Source: an uncultured Flavobacteriales bacterium (lineage in GTDB: Bacteria > Bacteroidota > Bacteroidia > Flavobacteriales_D > Sanyastnellaceae). Taken from it: a stretch of 6,799 nt of DNA. The DNA is taken from positions 1 through 6,799 of the forward strand of contig CALKUW010000145.1 of assembly GCA_937996585.1 (NCBI GenBank). The letters run 5' to 3'. Shown here piece by piece: positions 1 through 5,863 of this stretch. The translations under genes were made by a program, and so were the position numbers. The notes below the pieces were generated by a model that was given only the letters and a program-made list of their open reading frames with translations, made no database searches and had not been told where the DNA came from. The stretch's first letter is position 1; each line of letters opens with the position of its first letter.

Positions 1-1
1 A

Positions 2-2515
2 GAGGACGGCAGTTTTGCGGGACACGCGACGGAGTTCGTTCCCGCGGATCCCCCGGTCATCGAGGTCCTCGGCGAGGCCTATGAGATTCCCCAGGGATTC
101 AGTGCGCAGACGCTCTTCCAGCAGTACGGCTTCATCCTCGACGACCTCGAGGCTGCCTGGACCCCGGACGATGCCTTCAAGCTGCACCAGACCGTCAGCT
201 CATTGCCCTATCCGCGGGTCAATGCCGATGAGAACGGCACCCCTGTGACCGCCGTCTGGAGGCTGACCGAAGACATGCTCGATGGCGACTACATGGTACA
301 GGAGATCGCCGGCACCGAGGTGGTGACCGTGTCCAAGGATGCCTTTACCTACGCGGAGCCGCTGGTCGTCAACTTCGACGGAGACCAAGGTCAGTTCTTC
401 TCCCGCCGCCTGTTCAAGGCCCTCCTCTCCCACCTCACGGATGGCGGGGCCAATGCCGGATTGGTCGCGCAGATCGCGGACGATCGGTACGGCATCGAAT
501 TCATGGTGCCCAGCCCTGAACTGGAGTCGTTGATGAGCGAGACGCAGACCAATTTCCAGCCCTTCCCGGCCTGGGAAAAGCTGCAGATCATGGGCATGCT
601 GGAGGAGTTCCCCTCAGGCATGCGCAAGCAGGATGGCCTGTCGCGCATGGTGCGCCGCATCAATGGACAACCCAACCCCTACTACCCCACCGCTCCGGCC
701 ATCGCCTGGACCGGGATGGAGACCATTGAGTGGATGGAGAGCGGCTTCAGCAACTTCAGCATCGACTTCATCCACCGCCTCGTCCTGCACGAAAAGGCCC
801 ACTTCCTGTGGGAATACACCTTCGATGACGATCTACGGGACGATTGGACGGCGCTCGGTGGATGGTTCGAGGACCCCAATGCGCCCAGCGGATGGAGCAC
901 GACCCTGACCACCGAATTCGTCAGTGCTTACGCCCATGCCATGAACCCCAATGAGGACATGGCGGAAAGCATCGCCTATTACATCTCCAACCCGCAGGTG
1001 CTGCTCACGCACGCTCCCGACAAGTACGACTTCATCCGCGACCGTGTGATGCACGGGGCACGCTATGTGGCCATCATCGCGGAAGAGCTGACGTTTGAAG
1101 TGTTCAACCTGTTCCCGGACTACACCTACCCTGGAAAGATCGTGGGCACCGATGTCCAGGTGGTGGGCAACCCCAACGAGGACAAGGAGTTCACCTTGAC
1201 CGTCAAACTGCACAGCGATGATCCGGCGCAGGACGGCGCAGCGAGCGGTCAGGTCCGCTTCGTCAGCTCGGTGGGCACCATTTTCGACATGTGGCTCAGC
1301 CCCGCCAACGGCAGCATGGACTCCGTGCTCACCGGGACGATCACGCTCAACAAGCACATGAAGGCCGGCTGGTGGAACTTCGATGGACTGCACCTGTGGG
1401 ATGCGGTCGGCAATGACCGCTATGAGAGCCCCGCCACCATCGGGTTGCGCCTGTTCCTCAACAACCCCCTCGAGGACATCACACCCCCGGAGTACCTCGA
1501 CGACACTTTCGTCATGGAAGCCATCACCGGAATCCCTGTTGGAGACGGCTCCGATGGGCCAGCCACGGTGGACGGCGTTCAGGTGGAATTCGACACCTGG
1601 GACAAGATTCCCCTGAGCCGCGGTCTGACCCGGGTCTCCTTCCCCACCACCGACCCGGATTATGGACACCGCTACTCGATGGACATCCAATCCAACCAAT
1701 TCGAGTCCAACGGGTATGAAGAGGTGAAGCACCACCGGATGGAGCTGCCGGTACCGCATTATTTCCCCACCGGTCATTACACGGTCAACTTTTCCGCCGC
1801 GGACGATGTGGCAGGCAATTCGAGCCTCATCTACTTCACCGGCGACCCCAATTACAGCAACGCTGACGGGGTGCACATCTTCGCCGAGGACCGGGATTCC
1901 GTCTACATGGAAACGGACTACCCCGACATGCTGCCACCGGTGGTGGACCTGAACAGCTTCAATGTGCAGGCCACGCCCAGCAACCCAGACGCTCCGAACG
2001 GGGAAACCCTCGTGGAATTCACGCTGGCCTTTCAGGATACCTCGGAGTTCGACGACTTCACCTCCGGAGTCAAGCACATCACCTACACCGTGCGCAATCC
2101 CATCGGTGAAGAGTTCCATTTCGATGGATGGGAGGAACTGGGCGGCGCCAACTTCTACTACGACGTCTACCCGCCGGCCGGGGCCAACGAATGGCAGACG
2201 GTCACGCTGAGCACATTCCTTCCTGCCGGCTCCATTCCGGGGACCTGGGGCATTTCCGCCATCGCCATCCGGGACCGCGCACTCAACATTAAGCGGTACA
2301 GCTTCGTGGAGTATGTGCAGTTCACCCTCGATGAGGCGGTCTGTCCCGCCGACCTCGACGGCAACGGCCACATCGGAGCACCTGACCTGTTGCTCATCCT
2401 GGCAGAATTCGGATGCATGTCGGATTGTGGCATCGCCGACCTGGACGGCAACGACCAGGTGGATGTCGGCGACGCGCTCATCTTCCTCGCCGACTACGGA
2501 TCCCCCTGCGAATGA
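2..2515 (+). CDS. Secreted M34/ATLF-like zinc metallopeptidase with Ig-like modules and dockerin-like C-terminus (5' partial)
   Basis: The frame is open from base 2 to the TGA at 2513-2515, giving 837 visible residues (numbered from base 2); the N-terminus and any signal peptide lie outside the window. Seen: HEKAH at residues 263-267 (bases 788-802), Tyr310, then E318-D-M-A-E322, and a downstream APDKYDFI segment (338-345). This order and spacing resemble the C-terminal catalytic domain of anthrax lethal factor (H686/H690, Y728, E735 in E-F-F-A-E, then a similar A-P-x-x-x-x-F-I stretch). I therefore infer a gluzincin with His263, His267 and Glu318 as zinc ligands and Glu264 as general base. 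Three Ig-like modules follow at about 371-493, 505-637 and 644-780; the first two carry D-x-x-G-N near their ends (467-471, 602-606), and the third a degraded version (758-762). The tail (781-837) has two calcium-loop repeats, D784-L-D-G-N-G and D813-L-D-G-N-D, framed by Cys781, 805, 809 and 836. The substrate is unknown. Other gluzincin families remain possible, but a secreted metallopeptidase is fairly sure. Confidence 0.75.
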   Translation, partial: EDGSFAGHATEFVPADPPVIEVLGEAYEIPQGFSAQTLFQQYGFILDDLEAAWTPDDAFKLHQTVSSLPYPRVNADENGTPVTAVWRLTEDMLDGDYMVQEIAGTEVVTVSKDAFTYAEPLVVNFDGDQGQFFSRRLFKALLSHLTDGGANAGLVAQIADDRYGIEFMVPSPELESLMSETQTNFQPFPAWEKLQIMGMLEEFPSGMRKQDGLSRMVRRINGQPNPYYPTAPAIAWTGMETIEWMESGFSNFSIDFIHRLVLHEKAHFLWEYTFDDDLRDDWTALGGWFEDPNAPSGWSTTLTTEFVSAYAHAMNPNEDMAESIAYYISNPQVLLTHAPDKYDFIRDRVMHGARYVAIIAEELTFEVFNLFPDYTYPGKIVGTDVQVVGNPNEDKEFTLTVKLHSDDPAQDGAASGQVRFVSSVGTIFDMWLSPANGSMDSVLTGTITLNKHMKAGWWNFDGLHLWDAVGNDRYESPATIGLRLFLNNPLEDITPPEYLDDTFVMEAITGIPVGDGSDGPATVDGVQVEFDTWDKIPLSRGLTRVSFPTTDPDYGHRYSMDIQSNQFESNGYEEVKHHRMELPVPHYFPTGHYTVNFSAADDVAGNSSLIYFTGDPNYSNADGVHIFAEDRDSVYMETDYPDMLPPVVDLNSFNVQATPSNPDAPNGETLVEFTLAFQDTSEFDDFTSGVKHITYTVRNPIGEEFHFDGWEELGGANFYYDVYPPAGANEWQTVTLSTFLPAGSIPGTWGISAIAIRDRALNIKRYSFVEYVQFTLDEAVCPADLDGNGHIGAPDLLLILAEFGCMSDCGIADLDGNDQVDVGDALIFLADYGSPCE

Positions 2516-3567
2516 AGTGGCTCATCTCCCTCCCGGCGCGTTTCGCTTTGATGGCGTTGGTCTGCTCGCCGGTTGTCCTGGCACAGACGCCTTCCAACAT
2601 TGAAGCGGCGGAGTACGATCCGCAAGGCGACCGCTGGTTCGTCAGCAATGGCAGCAGCCTCCTCGTCACGGAAGACCTCGGCGAAACCTGGGGCTTCTTC
2701 GGTGAGGCCGAGGCATCGCACGGCATGGAGGTGATGAACGGTGTGCTATACGCCATCGGCCAGAACGTCATCCGGGCCTACGACCTGGACGATGCCACCC
2801 TGCTCGGCTCCCTCGCCATTCCCAACGTCGGATTCCTGAACGGCATGGGCAACAACAGCGCCGGTATGTTGGTCGTGAGCGACTTCTCGGGTGGACGCTT
2901 GTATTCCGTGAATGCAGCCGACCCAGCCGCCATGACGCACATGCAGCTCACGGGCAACCTTGGTATCACACCCAACGGCGTCGTCATCGATGAGGCCAAC
3001 AACCGCGCCATCGTCGTGTGCTGGGGCAATGACGCCGACATCCTCGCCATCGACCTGGAAAGTGGAGAAGTCAGCACACTGGTGGACGGCACCGGGCTCG
3101 GCAACCTCGATGGCATCGACCGCGATGGCAATGGGCAATACTACATCAGCTCATGGTCGCCGACGCGGGTGGTTCGATACAACAGTGACTTTTCGGATGC
3201 CGAAATCGTATTGACCGCGGCCGACGGCCTGTCCAGTCCCGCCGACATCAGCTACGATGAGGGTGCCGACATCCTCGGCGTCGCCAATTCCGGTAGTAAT
3301 GAAGTGACCTTCCACAGTTTCGGTGACCCCATCAACAGCATCGAAGAGCCACAGGAATGGTCCGCGGTGCACCAGGGCGACCGGCTTGTCCTGAACCTGC
3401 CTTCGGGTCGAATGGTGGAATGGGCGGCCTACGATGCCACAGGCCGAATGGTGCAGTCGCAGCAGGAATGGCTGCCTGCCGGTCAGGTGAACATGGCCTG
3501 GCCCCTCGCTTCACCCGGCGGTGTGGTCGTCATTCAATCCGGCACGGCCGTCCTGCGCGTGCGCTGA
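2512..3567 (+). CDS. Secreted SMP-30/NHL-type beta-propeller protein with T9SS-like C-terminal sorting domain
   Basis: This encodes 351 residues. I chose the ATG at 2512 because it overlaps the upstream stop (ATGA) and is followed at once by a signal peptide: Lys2, Arg10, a hydrophobic core at about 11-23 and a likely cut after V-L-A24. The same frame is open further upstream, but starts there would bury the signal peptide. Residues about 28-275 are repeated short beta-blade units typical of SMP-30/gluconolactonase or NHL propellers: P-N-G-V-V-I-D, L-D-G-I-D-R-D-G-N-G (a possible Ca-binding loop at D203, D205, N207), and N-S-G-S-N-E-V-T-F near the end. Residues about 276-351 look like a type A T9SS C-terminal domain: Y-D-A-T-G-R-M-V at 307-314, then L-P-A-G, G-G-V-V-V-I and a basic end (R-V-R). 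Inferred path: Sec export, then T9SS transport across the outer membrane with removal of the tail. The propeller may bind a ligand or partner, or be a lactonase-like enzyme; nothing in the sequence settles this. Coupling to the peptidase gene suggests a joint job. Confidence 0.85.
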   Translation: MKWLISLPARFALMALVCSPVVLAQTPSNIEAAEYDPQGDRWFVSNGSSLLVTEDLGETWGFFGEAEASHGMEVMNGVLYAIGQNVIRAYDLDDATLLGSLAIPNVGFLNGMGNNSAGMLVVSDFSGGRLYSVNAADPAAMTHMQLTGNLGITPNGVVIDEANNRAIVVCWGNDADILAIDLESGEVSTLVDGTGLGNLDGIDRDGNGQYYISSWSPTRVVRYNSDFSDAEIVLTAADGLSSPADISYDEGADILGVANSGSNEVTFHSFGDPINSIEEPQEWSAVHQGDRLVLNLPSGRMVEWAAYDATGRMVQSQQEWLPAGQVNMAWPLASPGGVVVIQSGTAVLRVR

Positions 3568-3576
3568 CCCCGTCAG
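3564..3576. other. Short inverted repeat at the convergent gene junction (possible weak terminator)
   Basis: CTGAC-CCC-GTCAG forms a perfect 5-bp stem with a 3-base loop. It covers the stop codon of the propeller gene and most of the 11-bp gap before the stop of the DUF2490 gene. No T-run follows it on either strand, so it does not meet the usual intrinsic terminator pattern. Its place between two convergent operons is the only reason to list it, and a stem this short can occur by chance. Confidence 0.25.
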
Positions 3577-3578
3577 GC

Positions 3579-4388
3579 TCAGTCCTTGCCCTTACGTTTT
3601 GGGGACTTGATCCGGTAACGGTACATCAAGCCTGCTGTCCACTCGGTCGCGCCGAGCATCCGAAGGTCACCGATCCCCGCTCCGATTTCCGAAAGGGAAA
3701 CACCGGGACCGGCCGGGTTGTACCGTCCCACGGCGTCCCGCTGGATGAAGATGTTCAGCTTTTGCCTTTTGGCCAGCTTGCGGCCGGTGGCCAATCGGAA
3801 CCGCCAGGCGCCATCGGGTTGCCAGCCTTCGGGGACGCGGTCGATGAAACGCTCCACCGAAAATGACGGATCCCATTTCCACCCCTTGATGTTGTAGCTG
3901 GCGGTGCCTTTGAACCGCCATGTCCTGCGCTTCCCATAGGACTCCGTATCCCCGTCCCCCTTCAGGGCCAAGGCGGTTTGCTGTTGGCAACGCAAGCGGG
4001 TCTTGAAGCTCCAACGGCCTGCATCGAACGCGGCGCCGTGCTCCACCTGCCAACGGAGCAACTTGTCGACCCCCTGGATGTCGCCCCGGTTGTCCGGACG
4101 GGTGCTGTGGCGCAGACCGACCGTCAGGCTTTGCGCATCGATGACCGCATGTCCTTCGGGATTCCATTCCAACTCGAATTGTTGGAGCCGCCGGTCGAAA
4201 CGGCTGAAGTCCTCGTTCCACCGCCATTGGTGCTGGGCAGACATCGTAACCGTCCGCAGCGGTCGCCACGACAATTGCAAGCCGGTCCAGCCGCGCCACT
4301 CCGTGGTGTCCTGATCGGGTGGATTGATGACCTGCCCCGATGCCGTCAGGACACAGAGGACCATCAAGAAACATGCGAGGGTCCGCAT
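3579..4388 (-). CDS. DUF2490 family predicted outer-membrane beta-barrel protein
   Basis: This encodes 269 residues. The start ATG (4388-4386) shares one base with the stop of the upstream DUF4956 gene (TGATG), which points to translational coupling. A signal peptide is clear: Arg2, a hydrophobic run at about 4-15, and a likely cut after A-S-G18. The mature part has no hydrophobic helix. Instead it has many short alternating polar/apolar stretches rich in Trp, Arg, Gln and Tyr, as expected for transmembrane beta-strands, ending in L-M-Y-R-Y-R-I followed by a basic tail (KSPKRKGKD). Length, composition and gene context fit DUF2490, a family of uncharacterised Bacteroidota proteins predicted to be outer-membrane barrels. 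It is the last gene of the VTC-DUF4956-DUF2490 operon. I infer an outer-membrane role tied to the polymerase and the inner-membrane protein, such as a pore or structural anchor. No motif reveals a substrate. Confidence 0.75.
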   Translation of the reverse strand: MRTLACFLMVLCVLTASGQVINPPDQDTTEWRGWTGLQLSWRPLRTVTMSAQHQWRWNEDFSRFDRRLQQFELEWNPEGHAVIDAQSLTVGLRHSTRPDNRGDIQGVDKLLRWQVEHGAAFDAGRWSFKTRLRCQQQTALALKGDGDTESYGKRRTWRFKGTASYNIKGWKWDPSFSVERFIDRVPEGWQPDGAWRFRLATGRKLAKRQKLNIFIQRDAVGRYNPAGPGVSLSEIGAGIGDLRMLGATEWTAGLMYRYRIKSPKRKGKD

Positions 4389-4987
4389 CAGATGCCGTCG
4401 GTGGGGTCGATGTGTTCCGAATGGTCCTCTCCGCGGTAGGAGACCTTGATCACGGCGGTCTCACGCAGCAGGTCCACGTTGCCGATCTCCATCCGTTCCA
4501 CCTTCTCCCCGATGCGCTTGCCGAGGTCCTCGATCAATTCCTCACGGCGCCCTTCCTGCAGCAGCTCCACGCGGTCGTAGACGACACGCTTGGTCACGAG
4601 GTGTTCCACGAAGAGCAGACGTTCCAACACGAAGGCAAGGGCCCAAAGGAGAACATTGCCGATGCCCACATCGAGCAGCTCCATCGACAGCGGAGCCAAG
4701 GCGTTCATGACGGCCATGGCGATGACCAGGAACAGGTAGGTCATCTCGCGTATGGGCACCGGGTTGGTGCGGTACCGGATGATGCCGAAGATGGCGAACA
4801 GCCCGAGGGCGAAGGCGAGGTCGAGCTCCACCCCGCTCAGCATGCGGCATAGCAGGAATACGGAGGCGCTCACCATGGTGAAGGTGAACACGAAGTCCCG
4901 GCGCTTGGCCTTGGACTGGTAAATCATCCGGACGATGATCCAGCAGGAAATCAAATTGGCTGCGAAATGCAGGGCGATCTCGGTCAT
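4388..4987 (-). CDS. DUF4956 family polytopic inner-membrane protein
   Basis: This encodes 199 residues, starting at the ATG at 4987-4985 (M-T-E-I-A), 7 bp after the stop of the VTC gene. A longer reading starting at 5053 would add 22 Pro/Arg/Gly-rich residues overlapping the VTC coding end, and is unlikely. Seen: about five hydrophobic segments (roughly 5-22, 32-50, 55-70, 82-98 and 107-126). The strongly conserved-looking stretch G-I-I-R-Y-R-T (68-74) followed by I-R-E-M-T-Y-L-F (79-86) is the signature I associate with DUF4956. Residues about 127-199 form a soluble alpha/beta tail (R-V-V-Y-D-R-V-E, a charged helix, then E-I-G-N-V-D-L-L-R-E-T-A-V-I-K-V). The family is commonly encoded next to VTC-domain polyphosphate polymerases. 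Bacterial VTC proteins lack the membrane part found in the yeast VTC complex, so I infer that this protein anchors the polymerase and may pass the polymer across the membrane. Its biochemical role is unproven. Confidence 0.85.
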   Translation of the reverse strand: MTEIALHFAANLISCWIIVRMIYQSKAKRRDFVFTFTMVSASVFLLCRMLSGVELDLAFALGLFAIFGIIRYRTNPVPIREMTYLFLVIAMAVMNALAPLSMELLDVGIGNVLLWALAFVLERLLFVEHLVTKRVVYDRVELLQEGRREELIEDLGKRIGEKVERMEIGNVDLLRETAVIKVSYRGEDHSEHIDPTDGI

Positions 4988-4994
4988 GTGCGGT

Positions 4995-5807
4995 TCAGGC
5001 TTGCAGGTCCCCGGCCCAGGATTGCGCGTCCTGGAGCCTCCGATAGGTCGCAAGGTACGCGCGTCCGGCGATGTCCGGGTCGCGATCGAGGCGGGCCATG
5101 GTGTATTTGCTCATGCGGGTTGAGCGGCCGATGGCCCCTTTTCGGTCCGTGATGCCACGCAGCCATTTCTGCAGCGGGGTGTAACGGTCCGGACGCGGTT
5201 GCTTGATCTCGATGACGGCCAATCCTTTGAGCAGCGGTGTCATGGTTTCACCCACCAGCCCGGCCTCGAGCCCGCGGTCGATGGTGACACGTTCTTTCCG
5301 ATTGAAGTCTACGAGGGTCGTTCGATGGAAGGCGCCGTTGAGCCTGGCCTCCAATGCGCGCGGGTCGTCGAGGTGCCCGGCCAGAAAGTCGATTTGCTCC
5401 GCGGTCAACTCCGCGCTGACACCACCAGGACAAGGCAACCTGTGTTTGTCCGTCCTGCCACCCGGCACCCGTTCCTTCACCTCGAGGAAGGTCAGGCCGT
5501 TACTTCCATAAGTCCTGGCGCGGACCTTCATCCGGCGGGCCTTGCCCCTCAGGTGGTCCTGGAGGAATTGCTCGCCGGGGAGCTCGAAATACAGGTTGTC
5601 GTATTGGCACTCGACCTGATCGGCCACCTCGAGCACGTGCGCGTGGGCAGCCATGGTCTCGAAGAGGTCCGGCAGCCAGGTTTCGGGCAGCACGTATTTC
5701 GTGTCGAACCGCCGCATCAATTGAACGGCATCGAGCGCGTCCAAGCTGGTGACGGGCAACGCGGCTACAGCCGATGCCAGTTTATCAGTCAAGGTGTTCT
5801 TCCCCAC
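4995..5807 (-). CDS. VTC-domain polyphosphate polymerase
   Basis: This encodes 270 residues from a GTG start at 5807-5805. The frame is closed upstream by a stop at 5840-5838 with no ATG between, and the next ATG (Met31) would cut into the domain. VTC-domain enzymes polymerise polyphosphate from the gamma-phosphate of ATP inside a beta-tunnel lined with basic residues. The expected residues are all present in order: R33-F-D-T-K37-Y, R96-A-R98-T-Y, F-L-E-V-K111-E-R, K171-E-R173-V-T-I-D, V-I-E200-I-K202 and S233-K234-Y. These line up by order and similar spacing with yeast Vtc4 residues K200, R264/R266, K281, R361, E426 and K458. There is no SPX domain and no transmembrane segment, so the enzyme should be cytosolic and depend on a partner for membrane location, most likely the DUF4956 protein encoded 7 bp downstream. 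The PH-domain gene ends 56 bp upstream. Polyphosphate synthesis is well supported; the fate of the polymer is not. Confidence 0.88.
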   Translation of the reverse strand: MGKNTLTDKLASAVAALPVTSLDALDAVQLMRRFDTKYVLPETWLPDLFETMAAHAHVLEVADQVECQYDNLYFELPGEQFLQDHLRGKARRMKVRARTYGSNGLTFLEVKERVPGGRTDKHRLPCPGGVSAELTAEQIDFLAGHLDDPRALEARLNGAFHRTTLVDFNRKERVTIDRGLEAGLVGETMTPLLKGLAVIEIKQPRPDRYTPLQKWLRGITDRKGAIGRSTRMSKYTMARLDRDPDIAGRAYLATYRRLQDAQSWAGDLQA

Positions 5808-5819
5808 AGGTTCGGGGAA
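5800..5819 (-). promoter_or_regulatory. Inverted repeat around the GTG start of the VTC gene (possible translation-control hairpin)
   Basis: Read on the minus strand, UUCCCC (5819-5814) can pair with GGGGAA (5805-5800) across an 8-base loop. The first two bases of the GTG start codon lie in the loop and the third is in the stem. No Shine-Dalgarno-like sequence precedes the start, which is common in Bacteroidota. Such a hairpin could lower or regulate initiation, but a 6-bp stem in GC-rich DNA can be chance. Confidence 0.2.
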
Positions 5820-5863
5820 AATACGACCTGAAGTCGGTCATGGTTGCTTGCCGGCCTATGGCA

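Noticed and set aside
203..205. TTG at 203 as the start of the metallopeptidase
   Set aside because: The same frame is open back to base 2 with protein-like sequence (for example T-L-F-Q-Q-Y-G-F-I-L-D-D-L), and a start at 203 has no signal peptide. The gene continues beyond the left edge.
833..2371. A 512-codon open frame on the minus strand opposite the metallopeptidase gene
   Set aside because: The plus-strand frame has clear domains throughout. The antisense product is a Val/Gly/His/Asp-rich string with no recognisable domain, as expected when GC-rich codons keep the opposite frame open.
2512..2583. Lipoprotein signal at Cys18 of the propeller protein
   Set aside because: The residue before the cysteine is Val, not Gly, Ala or Ser, and a better signal peptidase I site (V-L-A24) follows.
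3568..3578. Intrinsic terminator between the convergent operons
   Set aside because: The only hairpin has a 5-bp stem and no T-run on either strand, so I cannot call a terminator. It is listed only as a short inverted repeat.
3667..4374. A 235-codon open frame on the minus strand in another frame of the DUF2490 gene
   Set aside because: It overlaps almost the whole DUF2490 gene. Its product is Arg/Gly/Pro/His-rich without signal peptide or domain, while the DUF2490 frame has a signal peptide and a coupled start.
4340..4852. A 170-codon plus-strand open frame across the DUF4956 gene
   Set aside because: It is antisense to a well-supported membrane protein, and its Gln/His/Glu-rich product is typical of reverse-frame shadows.
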